Below, in pieces: positions 18,456 through 30,382 of a stretch of DNA of 64,000 nucleotides (positions within the stretch are counted from its first letter, which is position 1; each line of letters opens with the position of its first letter). The notes under the pieces are model-generated. The model did no database searches, was not told where the DNA came from, and saw only the letters and a list, made by a program, of their open reading frames with translations. The DNA lies in the NCBI RefSeq assembly GCF_023503965.1, contig NZ_CP097298.1:2187001-2251000 (forward strand), written 5' to 3'. The stretch is from Brevundimonas albigilva (GTDB taxonomy: Bacteria > Pseudomonadota > Alphaproteobacteria > Caulobacterales > Caulobacteraceae). The position numbers and the translations under genes were made by a program.

Positions 18456-19658
18456 ATGGATGAGTTGTTCCGCAGCGAGAACCTGGTCGTGCGCCGCGTC
18501 CCGGCCCAGGATCAGAGCCGCTGGGTCGTGACGTTCGACAACTACAGCATCGGCCACGGCTTCGACCGCGAGGGCTTCGGAGAGGCGTTCCTCAAGCAAT
18601 ACGGCGTTTCGGCCATCCACGTGATGGGCCAGCGCGAGGACTGGTACCAGTATCCCGACATGGAGGCGGCCCTGGCCGCCGTGCGCGCGGCGACCGCGGG
18701 CGCGACGCGGGTGATGACCTATGGGTCGAGCATGGGGGCCTATGCGGCCATCCGCTTCGCCGACCGGGCCGGCGCCCATGCCGCCCTGGCCCTTTCGCCG
18801 CAGTATTCCATCGATCCCGCCAAGGCCCCGTTCGAAAAGCGCTGGCCGGCGGATGGGCGGCGCATCCAGTGGCGGGCCGAGTTGGACGGGCCGATAACCT
18901 CCGCCATTCGACCGGTCGTGGTCTATGATCCCGCCAGCGACGACCGCCTGCACCGCGACCTGATCGTGCGCGACATCGACATCGACGAGATCGCCCTGCC
19001 GTACAGCGGCCACCCGGCGGCGACCTATATGTTGGAGGTCGGGCTGCTGGTTTCGCTGGTGTTCGGCGTGCTGGAAGGCACGGCGGATGTCCGCACCTTC
19101 CAGCGAGAGGGGCGTCAGAGACGCCGGGGCAGCACGGCCTATCTGTGCCACCTGGCCGAACGGCAGCCGGCGTCGCGCCAGGCGACGGCCATCGCCCTGG
19201 CGCGCCGCGCGGTCGAGCAGAACCCCGACAGCGCCATCGCCGGCGTGACGCTGGCGCGGCTTCTGACGGCGGCGGGACGGCATGAAGAGGCGCTGGACCT
19301 GCATCGCCGGAACATCGAACTGACGTCCCGGTACTTCATCTACCTGGTCGCCTACGCCGACGCCCTGGCCGCCGCCAAGGATCCGGAGGGGGCGCTGGCG
19401 GTCGCGCGCGAGGTCATGGCCGAGGTCGAGATGCAGCGCATGCCCCACCTGAACGGCTGGCTGGGGCTGATCGCCTGGTCGGCCGGCGAACGCGACGAAG
19501 CGATCGCGGCCCTGACGCGCGCGGTGGAGCTCGATCCCGCGAACATGGGCTATCGTCGGCGTTTGCGGGACTATCGCGCATCCGCCGGCGGCGTCCGTGC
19601 GCGGGCGTCCGCCCTTCTGGATCGCACCTGGGCGTGGCTGGGCGGTCAGCGCGGCTAG
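18456..19658 (+). CDS. Alpha/beta-hydrolase-like domain fused to TPRs, possible glycan role
   Basis: 400 residues, no signal peptide. The first half resembles an alpha/beta-hydrolase: a central strand VMTYG then GSSMGAYAAIR (90-100), a G-x-S-x-G nucleophile elbow with Ser92. A later VVVYDPASDDRLHRDL strand could supply the acid, and a His in SGHPAATY the base. The second half (about 240-380) holds TPR-like pairs (AIALARRAVEQNPDSAIAGV, ALTRAVELDPANMGYRRRL). I do not know its function. Comparable proteins accompany polysaccharide or glycan-decoration loci. The next two genes, both methyltransferases, fit that setting. It overlaps the assigned fkbM start. Confidence 0.7.
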   Translation: MDELFRSENLVVRRVPAQDQSRWVVTFDNYSIGHGFDREGFGEAFLKQYGVSAIHVMGQREDWYQYPDMEAALAAVRAATAGATRVMTYGSSMGAYAAIRFADRAGAHAALALSPQYSIDPAKAPFEKRWPADGRRIQWRAELDGPITSAIRPVVVYDPASDDRLHRDLIVRDIDIDEIALPYSGHPAATYMLEVGLLVSLVFGVLEGTADVRTFQREGRQRRRGSTAYLCHLAERQPASRQATAIALARRAVEQNPDSAIAGVTLARLLTAAGRHEEALDLHRRNIELTSRYFIYLVAYADALAAAKDPEGALAVAREVMAEVEMQRMPHLNGWLGLIAWSAGERDEAIAALTRAVELDPANMGYRRRLRDYRASAGGVRARASALLDRTWAWLGGQRG

Positions 19659-20299
19659 ATCACGCCGCTCGGGCGGGCGTCGAGGTCGGCGCGAACCTGG
19701 GCTACTACACCGTGGCCATGGCGCGCCGCGTCGGGTCGGATGGCCCGGTGACCGCGCTGGAAGCCAATCCGCGCCTGGTCGGCCTGCTGCGCCGCTCGGT
19801 CGACCTGAACGCCTATAACGGGCGCGTCCGCGTCCTCGACCAGGCGGCGGCCGATGCGCCGGGCCGCCTCAGCTTCGTGACCAGCCGCCGTCATTCCGGG
19901 GGCGGCCATACCCGCGTCGTCGAGAGCGCGATCGGCGCCGAGACCGAGGTGATCGACGTCGAATCCGTGCGGCTGGACGACCTGGGCCTCGCGCGCGCGG
20001 ACTTCATCCGACTGGATGCGGAGGGCTCCGAGCCCCTGATCCTGCGCGGCGCCGCGCGGCTGCTGCAAAACCCGGACATCGTCGTGTGTCTGGAATGGAG
20101 CGCGATCCAGATGCAGTGCCGCGCCTCCATGCCCGAGTTCGTCGGCTGGCTGGCGGGGCAGGGCTTCCGCTTCTGGAAGATCGAGGAAACGGCCGCGCTG
20201 ACGCCGATGGAGGCGCACCAGATGATCGACTTGAACGGCTGCGACGTGGTCATGAGCCGGCGGCCGGTGAAGATACGGCCGATGCGTCCCGCCTACTGA
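19634..20299 (+). CDS. FkbM-family methyltransferase, apparently 5' truncated
   Basis: SAM-dependent FkbM-type O-methyltransferase, a family that often methylates sugars or lipids. The recognisable sequence begins abruptly at VEVGANLGYYTVAMARRVG (SAM motif I), then VTALEANPRLVGLLRRSV, and RLDAEGSEPLILRGA near residue 130. Only about 15 unconserved residues precede motif I (from a GTG at 19634 inside the upstream gene), whereas relatives usually have a longer N-terminal segment. Either the gene is truncated or a few hundred bases are missing from the assembly at about 19660. It converges with and overlaps the next gene by seven bases. Confidence 0.72.
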   Translation: MAGRSARLDHAARAGVEVGANLGYYTVAMARRVGSDGPVTALEANPRLVGLLRRSVDLNAYNGRVRVLDQAAADAPGRLSFVTSRRHSGGGHTRVVESAIGAETEVIDVESVRLDDLGLARADFIRLDAEGSEPLILRGAARLLQNPDIVVCLEWSAIQMQCRASMPEFVGWLAGQGFRFWKIEETAALTPMEAHQMIDLNGCDVVMSRRPVKIRPMRPAY

Positions 20300-21316
20300 T
20301 CGCCGCGCTGCACGATCAGGCCGATCGATGTCGCGGCGAAGCCGGCGAGGGCGACCTTGACGTGGGGTTGGGGCTTGTAGGGCGGGACGTCGTAATAGAC
20401 GTCCAGCGGCTCGTCGCCCGGGTTCCAGTCGATGACCGCCATCCTGTGGCCCTTGGCCGCCAGCCGCTGGGCCAGCGCTTCGAGGTCGCGCCGGCGGAAC
20501 AGGACGGTCTCCATGTGGTCCACGGTCGCAACGTCGGACGACAGGTTGAACTCGGTCGTGTGGATGGCCCAGCCGCCCGGCTTCAGGCATTCGACCGACC
20601 GCTCGATGAAGGCCAGACCCTTTTCGATCGACCCCAGATGTTCCAGCGCGCAGGCCGACCAGCAGAAGTCGAAATCGACCAGGTCGGCGGGCACCGCGTT
20701 CATGTCGCACTCTCGGAATGAGACATTGCGGTCGAACAGCGCGTCGGGACACACCGCCGGCCGGCGCAGGGATTCCTTGCCGTGGGCGTGCTGAAGGGTG
20801 TCGACCCACCCCATCTCGACGGCGCCGTCCAACGCCAGGTCCGTCGCCACGACCGCCACGTCCTGCGAGGCGAAGAAGGCCGGCAGCGGCTCCAGACCGA
20901 CCCCGAACCCCAGCGCGCGGGCTCCTGTCCGAACCGCCCCCGCTCCCACAAGGCCTGGGCGATGAAGACGAATTCCCAAAGCTTGCGGTGATAGCGGAGC
21001 GAATCCCCAGTCGGCCGGTCCAGTAGGAGAAATAGGGCGCGCGAAAGGACTCCTGGCGGCACAGCGCGCCGCCCGGAAACGCCCGTTCGCCCGGCGCCGC
21101 GTTCGGAATCAGGGGCGGCTGCCCCTTCCACTGTTCGACCGGCGGCAGCGCCAGCGCGTCCAGGATCAGGCGGGTCTCGCGCTTGTGCTCGGCGAAATCG
21201 ACCTCCAGGCGGGCGAGCGCGCGTTCCATCCGCGTGATGCGGCCGGGCAGCCGGTTCAGTTGTCTGAAAAATCCGTCGAGACGACGGAAGGCGTCGGCAA
21301 GGCCCGTCAAGTTCAA
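20293..21316 (-). CDS. Class I SAM methyltransferase with coiled-coil N-terminus, frameshifted as sequenced
   Basis: About 340 residues once joined. The N-terminus MNLTGLADAFRRLDGFF starts at a TTG and leads into a charged coiled coil (ARLEVDFAEHKRETRLIL). Then come FRAPYFSYWTGRLG and, in a second frame, DSLRYHRKLWEFVFIAQALWERGRF. In a third frame follow ALGFGVGLEPLPAFFA (SAM motif I), ATDL, FCWSACALEHLGSIEKGLAF and LKPGGWAIHTTEFN. Two missing bases, one in the cccc run at 21005-21008 and one near 20931, restore a single frame. The arrangement suggests a glycan or nucleotide-sugar methyltransferase. The role is inferred from neighbours only. Confidence 0.75.
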
Positions 21317-21474
21317 ACTCCCTCCGCGGCGGCTATCGTCTCCGACCGAGGCTCAAGCCGACAGCCTCTACCCGTCCAACCGACGCGCGAAAAGAGGGGG
21401 CTCGTCCCTGTGGGGACGAATCGAGAACGGCTGCGATTCGCAGAAGAGGCGATCCGGCGTCCGAAAAGCTGACC

Positions 21475-22158
21475 TTACGCGTCGAGCCGGTAACCCACGC
21501 CAGGCTCCGTCAGCAGCAGCGCCGGATGCGCCGGATCCGTCTCCAGCTTCTGCCTCAACTGACCGACGACCACCCGCAGGTACTGGGTGTCGTTCGCGTG
21601 CGCCCCGCCCCAGACGGCGGTCAGCAGGTCCCCGTGGCCGACGACCTTGCCGCGGTGGCGGGCCAGATGGGCGAGGACGTCGAACTCCTTGGGGGTCAGC
21701 CTGACGACCTCGCCGGCGCGGCGGACGCGGCGATGGTCGAGGTCGATGGAGACCTGGCCGGCGTCGATCGGACCAAGAGCGTCCGGGGTCGAGGCGCGCA
21801 GGCTGACCCGCAGGCGGGCCAGCAGTTCGCCGACGCCGAACGGCTTTTCGACATAGTCGTTGGCGCCCAGGTCGAGGGCGGCGATCTTCTCGGCCTCCCG
21901 GTCGCGGGCGGACAGGACGATGATCGGGCCGGCGTAGAACTCGCGAGCGCGCGCGAGGACGGCCTTGCCGTCCATGTCCGGCAGGCCGAGGTCCAGCACC
22001 ACGGCGTCGGGCGACCACAGGGCGACGCCGCGAAGGCCTTCCTGGCCGCTGTCGGCGCGCCTGGGCTCGTATCCCGCCGCGTCCAGGGCCGGCGACAGGA
22101 AGCGGTGGATCTGGGGTTCGTCGTCGATGACGAGGATGACGGGACGGACGGCGGACAT
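21475..22158 (-). CDS. kdpE: KdpE, potassium-responsive response regulator
   Basis: 227-residue OmpR/PhoB-type regulator that activates kdp transcription when phosphorylated by KdpD. The receiver domain (1-120) has the acidic pair in VIDDEPQI, phospho-acceptor Asp56 (VVLDLGLPDMDG) and Lys in VEKPFG. The winged-helix domain (about 130-227) includes RLTPKEFDVLAHLARHRGKVV and the YLRVVVGQLRQKLE recognition helix. It is the last gene of the kdp operon, seven bases behind kdpD. Confidence 0.96.
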   Translation of the reverse strand: MSAVRPVILVIDDEPQIHRFLSPALDAAGYEPRRADSGQEGLRGVALWSPDAVVLDLGLPDMDGKAVLARAREFYAGPIIVLSARDREAEKIAALDLGANDYVEKPFGVGELLARLRVSLRASTPDALGPIDAGQVSIDLDHRRVRRAGEVVRLTPKEFDVLAHLARHRGKVVGHGDLLTAVWGGAHANDTQYLRVVVGQLRQKLETDPAHPALLLTEPGVGYRLDA

Positions 22159-22165
22159 GGTCTGT

Positions 22166-24828
22166 CTATAGCAGGTCGCGGTGGGTCGCGATGGCCTTGG
22201 GCAGGCTGATCAGGATGCGCGTGCCGTGGCCGTCGACGATGGGGCTGGCGGCGGCGATGCGACCGCCCATGGCCTCGACGAAGCCCTTGGAGATCGCAAG
22301 GCCGAGGCCCGCGCCCTTGGAGCGGTCGGTCGGCTCCTCCATGCGGCGGAACTTGTCGAAGACCCGCTCCAGTTCGGCGGTGGGGATGCCCTTGCCCTCG
22401 TCCTCGATCGAGATGACGACCGAGCCGCGATCCTCATAGGCGGCCAGTTCGATGGTCGAGCCGTCGGGACTGTAGGCGATCGCGTTCTCCAGGATGTTGA
22501 CCACCGCCTGTTCCAGAAGCCCCTGGTCCAGCATGACGAGGCTGAGCTGGGCCGGGAAGTCGCGCGTCGTTCGGCGGTTTTCCAGCCGACGCGACACCCG
22601 CTGGGCGGCGGCGTTCAGGACATCGCGCACATCGACCCAATCGGAGCGGACGTTCAGCCCCCCGCCCTCCAGCCGCGTCATGTCCAGCAGGTCGCCGACG
22701 TAGCGGTTCAGCCGCTCGGCCTCCTCGCGGATGCTGAGCATCAGGTCGTCGCGCACTTCGGGCTTCAGGGTGTCGCCATAGTCGATCAGGGTGGTCGAGG
22801 CGCCCAGCACGGTGGACAGGGGCGTGCGCAGGTCGTGGCTGACCGAGTTCATCAGGGCGCCCCGGAAACGGTCGGCGCGGCGCAGGCTCTCGGTCTCGAC
22901 CGCCTCGCCCGCCAGGCGGGCGCGTTCGAGGGCGACGGCGCCCTGGTCGAGCAGGGCGATCGCCAGCCGTTCCTCGTCCGAGCCGGGCGCCAAGGCCTCG
23001 GCCTCCACTCCGGCCACGCCCGCGCGGCCGCGAACCCCCTGCAGCGGCCTGAAGGTCCAGGGCGTGTTGGGCAGGGTGCCGGTCCCGTGGCCGGCGGGCT
23101 CGCCGTGTTCCCAGGCCCAACGGGCGGCGGCCATGGCGGCCGAGCCCAGGGTCTCGGCATGAGGCGCGCTGGCGGCCAGCGTGAGGTCGTCGCCCTGGGG
23201 AAGGAGGACGACGGCCTTTGCTCCTGCGGCGGCGGCGGTCTGCTCGGCCAGGACGCGCGCGGTCTCCGTCACGCCGTCCGCGTCCGTCAGGGTCTGGCTG
23301 GCGGCCAGCAGGGCCGAGACGGCGGAGGCCCGCCTCTGCGCGCGCCGCGCCTGCTCCTTCACCCGCCCGGCCAGATAGCCGGTGACGAGCGCGACGGCCC
23401 AGAAGACCAGAAGCGTCAGGATGTCCGTCGGCGAACCGATGGCGAAGCTGTAGCGCGGCTGAAGAAACAGGAAGTTGTACACCAGGAAGGCCGCCGTCGC
23501 GGCGGCCAGGGCCGGACGCAGGCCGTAGAGCACGCCGGCCGCCAGAACCGCCGACAGATAGACGACGCCCAGATCCACCCGCTCGAACGACTGGTCCAGC
23601 GCCAGGGCGAGCGCCGTCGCAATCCCGACGAACCCCACCCCGATGGCGTAGCCGGCCAGATCGGTCGCCTTCAGCGGACGCCGGGCGGGCGGTTCCGCAG
23701 CCTCGACCGCGCGGTCGGTCACGATGTGAATGGCGACGCCGCGTGACATCCTCAGCAGTTCGGCGGCCAGAGACCGCCCCAGCAGCTCGCGCAGCCGGTT
23801 GTCCCGACGCTTGCCCAGGACGATCTGGGTCACATTGTTCTGGTGGGCGTAATCCATCACCGCCCGCACCACGTCGTCGCCGCTCAGCACCACCGTTCGC
23901 GCGCCCAGCTGCTCGGCCAGCTTGAGGGCCTCGGCGAGCCGCGCCGCCCGCGCGGCGCCGGATGACGAGGCGCTGGGCCGGTCGACGTGAGCCACGGTCC
24001 AGGGCGCGTCCATCATCATGTCGGACAGCCGGCGGCCGGTCCGCACCAGTTCCGCCGCCATGCCGTCCCCGCCGATCAGGACGACAATGCGCTCGCCCGC
24101 CGCCCAGGGGCCCTGCACCCCCTTTTCGCGCAGGGTGGCGACCAGGTGATCGTCCACCGTCTGGGCCGCGCGGCGCAGGGCCATCTCCCGCAGGGCCGTC
24201 AGGTTCTCGACCTTGAAGAAGTTCTCGGACGCCAGGCGAGCGGTTTCGGGGACATAGACCTTGCCCTCGGCGAGACGCTTGCGCAGCTCCTCGGGGGTGA
24301 TGTCGATCACCTCGATGTCGTCGGCCTTCGAAAGGACGCCGTCCGGCACAGTCTCGCGCTGGCGCACGCCCGTGATCCTCAGGACCACGTCGGAGAGGCT
24401 TTCCAGGTGCTGGACGTTCAGCGTGGTCCAGACATCGACGCCTGCGGCCAGGATTTCCTCCACGTCCTGCCATCGCTTTGGATGGCGCGAGCCCGGGACG
24501 TTGGAGTGGGCGTATTCGTCGACCAGCAGCAATCCAGGCCGCCGCGCCAGGGCGCCGTCGATGTCGAACTCCATCAGGGTCCGCGACTTGTGTCGATCGG
24601 CTGGCGCGCCATCACCTCCAGCCCGCGCAGCAGGCTCTCGGTCTCGCGTCGGCCGTGGGTCTCGACGACGCCGACGACGACATCGTCGCCCTCGGCCTTC
24701 CGGCGGCGGGCGGCGCGCAGCATCTCGTAGGTCTTGCCGACCCCCGGGGACATGCCCAGAAACACCTTCAGCCGGCCTCGCTTGCGGGAGGCCGGCTTCA
24801 GGGGATCGGTGCGGGAAGGCTCCGGCAA
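22166..24828 (-). CDS. kdpD: KdpD sensor histidine kinase, frameshifted as sequenced
   Basis: About 887-residue membrane sensor of potassium limitation. Domains in order: KdpD N-terminal ATPase-like domain with Walker-type GMSPGVGKTYEML; USP-like domain (WTVAHVDRPS through IVLGKRRDNRLRELL); four-helix DUF4118 membrane region (GYAIGVGFVGIATALAL onward); GAF-like region; HisKA with SVSHDLRTPLSTVLG; and HATPase with the N box (NILENAIAYSPDG) and GAGLGLAISKGF. A missing base at about 24592 (GACAC instead of GACCAC on the coding strand) splits the first 84 residues from the rest. One added base gives RQPIDHKSRTLMEFDI, the normal sequence. Confidence 0.95.
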
Positions 24829-24830
24829 GC

Positions 24831-25406
24831 TCAGCTCGCCGGGACGCGCGCGTCCAGCGCCCGGTTGGTCAGCAGCACATTCACGTGCGGTTGACCGATG
24901 AAGCCGAGCAGAGCCCCGTCCGTATGCTGGTCGATCACGTTCTGGACCTCCTGGACGGGCACGCCGCGCGCCGCCGCGATGCGCGCGGCCTGAAGCCGAG
25001 CGTAGGCCGGCGAGATGTCCGGGTCGAGGCCCGAGGCCGAGGCCGTCACCGCATCGGCGGCGATGGCGCCGGGTCCGTCCTCGGCGCGGATGTTCCGGGC
25101 CTCCTCCGCCACGCGGGCGGCGAGATCCGCGTTCAACGGCCCCAGGTTCGAGCCGGACGATCCGGCGGCGTCATAGCCGTCGCCGGCCGCCGAGGGGCGC
25201 GGATGCAGATAGGCGGCGCCGGCGAACGGCTGGCCGATCAGGGCCGAGCCGATCACCTGGCCGTCGGCGTTTCGGATCAGGCTGCCGTTGGCCTGATCCG
25301 GGAAGACGGCCTGGGCGACGCCGGTCACCGCCAGCGGATAGGCGAGACCGAGCAGCAGGGTGAAGAGGGCGACCATCACGATCGCGGGGCGGATCGAGCG
25401 CAGCAT
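24831..25406 (-). CDS. kdpC: KdpC, K+-transporting ATPase subunit C
   Basis: 191-residue single-span subunit that stabilises ATP binding in the KdpFABC pump. An N-terminal transmembrane helix (IVMVALFTLLLGLAYPLAVT, about 9-28) and the family motifs FAGAAYLHPRPSAAG, SSGSNLGPLN and VTASASGLDPDISP are present, as is the terminal VNVLLTNRALD. The ATG shares one base with the upstream porin stop (TGATG), and kdpD starts two bases after this gene's stop. Confidence 0.96.
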   Translation of the reverse strand: MLRSIRPAIVMVALFTLLLGLAYPLAVTGVAQAVFPDQANGSLIRNADGQVIGSALIGQPFAGAAYLHPRPSAAGDGYDAAGSSGSNLGPLNADLAARVAEEARNIRAEDGPGAIAADAVTASASGLDPDISPAYARLQAARIAAARGVPVQEVQNVIDQHTDGALLGFIGQPHVNVLLTNRALDARVPAS

Positions 25407-26158
25407 CAGAAGGTCGCCTTCAGGCTGGCCACGGCGCGGCCGCCATAGGCGTCGCCAAGGTCGTGTTCGTCGGTGTCGTGATAGCGCACGTCGATCGCCA
25501 GGGCGTCGGTCAGGGCGAAGGCCGCGCCCAGGTTCCAGGTCGTGTAGTCCAGGTCGGAGGACACGAACTGCCGGCCCACCGCGCCCGAGACGGTCCAGCG
25601 GTCCGCGGGGCTGAAGGCGGCGTTGGCCTCGACATAGGTCGCCTCGTCCTCGGCCGCGCCGAAGAAGTCAGGCGACCAGTACAGGGCGGCGCCGACCGTG
25701 GCCGGGCCGATGGCGCGCGAGGCGGCGGCCTTCAGCTCGATGTAGTCGTAGTCCAGCGCGCCGGGCTCGTCGTACAGATAGCCGACCCCGCCGAAATCCC
25801 AGTCGAAGCCGGCGAACTGCGGGCGGACGCCCGCATAGAGGTCGGCTTCGATCCCGGTGTCGTCATCCCCGGCGAAGGAGACGTTCGACGCCCAGGCGCC
25901 GGCGTAGACGGCGCCGTTGGTCAGATCGACACCGGCCGAGATCGCCGCGTCCTCCTCGGTCTGACTGACGCCCCGGAAGACGTAGTCCGAGGCGACGGCG
26001 ACGTTGGCGGACCACCGGGGGCCCTCGGCCTCCTGGGCGTCGGCATGGTTGGCGACGCCCCAGATCACCAGGGCGATCAGGCCGGAGCCGGCGAACCAGA
26101 CGTCGTTCCGGCCAGAGCCCCTGTAAGGCGGTTTGCGGGTCATGGAGTGTGCTTTCAT
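25406..26158 (-). CDS. TorF-family putative outer-membrane porin inside the kdp operon
   Basis: About 250 residues. A hydrophobic signal (FAGSGLIALVIWGVANHADAQ) is followed by a beta-rich barrel with alternating aromatic strands: WSANVAVASDYVFRGVSQTEED, which marks the TIGR02001/TorF group, then VYAGAWASNVSF, ADLYAGVRPQFAGFDWDFGGVGYLY, and an ending strand in Phe (VASLKATF). It lies between kdpB and kdpC with 14 bases before and a one-base overlap after, so it is part of the operon. It may give K+ an outer-membrane path under K+ starvation; this is inference. The start could instead be the ATG at 26143. Confidence 0.85.
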   Translation of the reverse strand: MKAHSMTRKPPYRGSGRNDVWFAGSGLIALVIWGVANHADAQEAEGPRWSANVAVASDYVFRGVSQTEEDAAISAGVDLTNGAVYAGAWASNVSFAGDDDTGIEADLYAGVRPQFAGFDWDFGGVGYLYDEPGALDYDYIELKAAASRAIGPATVGAALYWSPDFFGAAEDEATYVEANAAFSPADRWTVSGAVGRQFVSSDLDYTTWNLGAAFALTDALAIDVRYHDTDEHDLGDAYGGRAVASLKATF

Positions 26159-26172
26159 GAGAGGGATGTCGG

Positions 26173-28242
<2,070 letters not shown>

Positions 28243-28257
28243 GACGCGATGTCCGGT

Positions 28258-29967
28258 TCAGACCCCGGCCGGACCGGCGAGCATCTGGAAATGCTCGACG
28301 ATCGGACCCAGGGCCAGGGCGGGGAAGAACTGCAGCCCGCCCAGGATGAGGATGACGCCGATCAGCAGGCCGACGAACAGCGGCCCGTGGGTCGGCAGGG
28401 TGCCGGCGGACGGCGCCAGCTTCGGCTTGGCGACGAGCGAGCCGGCGATGGCCAGCACCGCGACGGCGGGCGCGAACCGGCCGAGCAGCATGCCGAGGCC
28501 GAGCGTCGTGTTCCACCAGGGCGCATTGGCGGTCAGGCCCGCGAAGGCCGAGCCGTTGTTCGCCGCCGCCGAGGTGTAGGCGTAGAGAATCTCGGACAGG
28601 CCGTGCGGACCGGGGTTCAACAGTCCGGCCAGCGCCGTCGGGAACACCGCCGCCACCGCGCCGAAGCCCAGGATGGCCAGCGGCAGGACCAGAACGGCCA
28701 CCATGGCGAACTGGATTTCGCGCGCCTCGATCTTCTTGCCCAGGTATTCCGGCGTCCGCCCGACCATCAGCCCGGCCACGAACACCGCCAGCATGGCCAT
28801 GACGACCATGATCGCGAGGCCAGAGCCTATGCCGCCAGGCAGGATCTCGCCCAGCTGCATCAGGAACATCTGCAGGCCGCCCGACAGCGGCATATAGCTG
28901 GCGTGCATGGAGTTGACCGAGCCGTTGGACGCGCCGGTCGTCTGAACCGCCCATGCGACGGACGACGGCACGCCGAAGCGGACCTCCTTGCCCTCCATAT
29001 TGACCGGCTGCTGGATCCCGGCGGCGACCAGGGCCGGCGCGGGCTGGCTCTCGGCGGCGTAGAGGCCGGCGGCGCATGCGGCCAACAGCACGAAGGCGGC
29101 GACGACGAGCGCGCGCACGTCCTTCTTCGCAAGCACGCTGCGGCCGAAGGCGAAGAAGGCCGCCCAGCCGAGCACATTGATGGAAATGGCGGTGATCAGA
29201 TTGGTCAGGGCCGAGGGGTTCTCGAACGGGTGGGCGGAGTTGACGTTGAAGATCCCGCCGCCGTTGACGCCCAACTGCTTGATCGCCAGTTGCGAGGCGG
29301 TCGGGAACAGCGACAGGGTCTGCTGTCCGCCCTCCATGCCCATGGCGGCGACCGAGGCGGACAGGCTCTGCACCACGCCCAGCCCCGCCAGCACCAGCGC
29401 CAGGATCAGCGAGGCCGGCAACAGGAGGTACAGCGTCGTCCGGGTCATGTCGGCCCAGAAGTTGCCGACGCCCTCGCCGCGATTGGCGACAAACGCCCGC
29501 GCCAGGGCGGCCGCGATGGCCGCGCCCGTGGCGGCGGACAGGAAGTTCTGCACCGTCAAGCCGGCCATCTGGGTCAGGGTCGACATCGTCGTCTCCCCGC
29601 CATAGCTCTGCCAGTTGGTGTTGGTGACGAAGCTGACGGCGGTGTTGAACGCCAGATGCGGAGACAGGCCCCCGAACCCCTGCGGGTTCAACGGCAGGCC
29701 GCCTTGCAGGCGCAGCAGCGCATAGAGGGCCAGGAAGCCGACGAGGTTGAACGCCAGCAGGGCGCCGGCGTAGCCCAGCCAACCCTGGCTGCGCGTCGGG
29801 TCGACGCCGGACGCCTTGTAGAAGACGCCCTCGACCGGACGCAGCACCGGGTCGAGCCAGGTGCGCTCGCCGTTCCAGACGCGCGACAGATAGATTCCCA
29901 GCGGCCATCCGATCAGCACGGACAGGCCCAGCGTCAGGGCGATCTCGCCCCAGCCTTGAATGGTCAT
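28258..29967 (-). CDS. kdpA: KdpA, K+-transporting ATPase potassium-binding subunit
   Basis: 569-residue membrane subunit holding the K+ selectivity filter, related to Trk/HKT channels with four pore-loop repeats. Recognisable segments are [14 protein letters not shown] (first pore loop, about 113-126), [31 protein letters not shown] and the last loop [16 protein letters not shown]. About ten hydrophobic helices. It begins 13 bases after kdpF. Intact. Confidence 0.98.
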   Translation of the reverse strand: MTIQGWGEIALTLGLSVLIGWPLGIYLSRVWNGERTWLDPVLRPVEGVFYKASGVDPTRSQGWLGYAGALLAFNLVGFLALYALLRLQGGLPLNPQGFGGLSPHLAFNTAVSFVTNTNWQSYGGETTMSTLTQMAGLTVQNFLSAATGAAIAAALARAFVANRGEGVGNFWADMTRTTLYLLLPASLILALVLAGLGVVQSLSASVAAMGMEGGQQTLSLFPTASQLAIKQLGVNGGGIFNVNSAHPFENPSALTNLITAISINVLGWAAFFAFGRSVLAKKDVRALVVAAFVLLAACAAGLYAAESQPAPALVAAGIQQPVNMEGKEVRFGVPSSVAWAVQTTGASNGSVNSMHASYMPLSGGLQMFLMQLGEILPGGIGSGLAIMVVMAMLAVFVAGLMVGRTPEYLGKKIEAREIQFAMVAVLVLPLAILGFGAVAAVFPTALAGLLNPGPHGLSEILYAYTSAAANNGSAFAGLTANAPWWNTTLGLGMLLGRFAPAVAVLAIAGSLVAKPKLAPSAGTLPTHGPLFVGLLIGVILILGGLQFFPALALGPIVEHFQMLAGPAGV

Positions 29968-29980
29968 GGACGCGGCTCCC

Positions 29981-30067
29981 TCAGAACCGCTCGGGCCGCA
30001 GCAGCGCCGCGACCATATAGATGGCGACGACGACCGCGCCGGCGCCCCACAGGATGCTGACGATCAT
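29981..30067 (-). CDS. kdpF: KdpF, small subunit of the Kdp K+ pump
   Basis: 28-residue peptide consisting almost wholly of one transmembrane helix ([17 protein letters not shown], then [11 protein letters not shown]). The LLRPERF ending is typical of KdpF, the lipid-like stabilising subunit of KdpFABC. Position directly ahead of kdpA and the size confirm it. It follows the 27-aa ORF by two bases. Confidence 0.93.
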   Translation of the reverse strand: MIVSILWGAGAVVVAIYMVAALLRPERF

Positions 30068-30069
30068 CG

Positions 30070-30153
30070 TCACACCCGCTTCAGCAGAACGGCGAGCGCG
30101 GCGAACGCGAGAAACGCGCCGCCGCCGATCGCCAGAAACATCACATCGGCCAT
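30070..30153 (-). CDS. 27-aa membrane peptide ahead of kdpF
   Basis: MADVMFLAIGGGAFLAF followed by AALAVLLKRV: a single hydrophobic helix with a short basic end. The stop is two bases before the kdpF ATG, making it the first gene of the operon. Short membrane ORFs in this position occur ahead of kdpF in other bacteria as far as I recall, but I know no function. It could be an extra pump subunit or merely a leader peptide coupling translation to kdpF. Confidence 0.7.
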   Translation of the reverse strand: MADVMFLAIGGGAFLAFAALAVLLKRV

Positions 30154-30306
30154 GCCGATCGCCTCCGACTTGTTGGAGACGTCAGATGCTCACCGACCGA
30201 CGTAAGGGCGCCATTCGAGTTCGGCCCGCGCGCATAAGGAAAACATAAGCCGGCGGATCGCCCGGCTGCACCTCGGCTCGATCGGGGCTTCGGGCCTTGT
30301 CGTCTC
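30154..30306 (-). promoter_or_regulatory. kdp promoter region with KdpE-like direct repeat
   Basis: Region between the first kdp-operon ORF and the tRNA gene. On the operon's coding strand it holds two CTTATG hexamers separated by five bases (30233-30249, read on the plus strand as cataag-gaaaa-cataag). That architecture of two hexamer direct repeats with an 11-base period is what KdpE recognises upstream of E. coli kdpFABC, though the hexamer here differs. It lies about 80 bases before the first ORF start. The remaining sequence shows nothing else distinctive. Confidence 0.55.
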
Positions 30307-30382
30307 TGGTAGGCCCGGAGGGACTCGAACCCCCAACCAGACCGTTATGAGCGGTCGGCTCTAACCATTGAGCTACAGGCCC
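30307..30382 (-). tRNA. tRNA-Ile2, anticodon CAT (lysidine-modified type)
   Basis: A 76-base cloverleaf read on the minus strand: acceptor GGGCCTG with CGGGCCT, D arm GCTC/GAGC, anticodon stem GACCG/CGGTC with loop CTCATAA, T arm GGGGG-TTCGAGT-CCCTC, discriminator A and an encoded CCA. The loop CTCATAA with this body is the minor isoleucine tRNA that reads AUA after TilS converts C34 to lysidine. Initiator and elongator tRNA-Met have different acceptor and anticodon stems. Identity by family resemblance. Confidence 0.93.
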
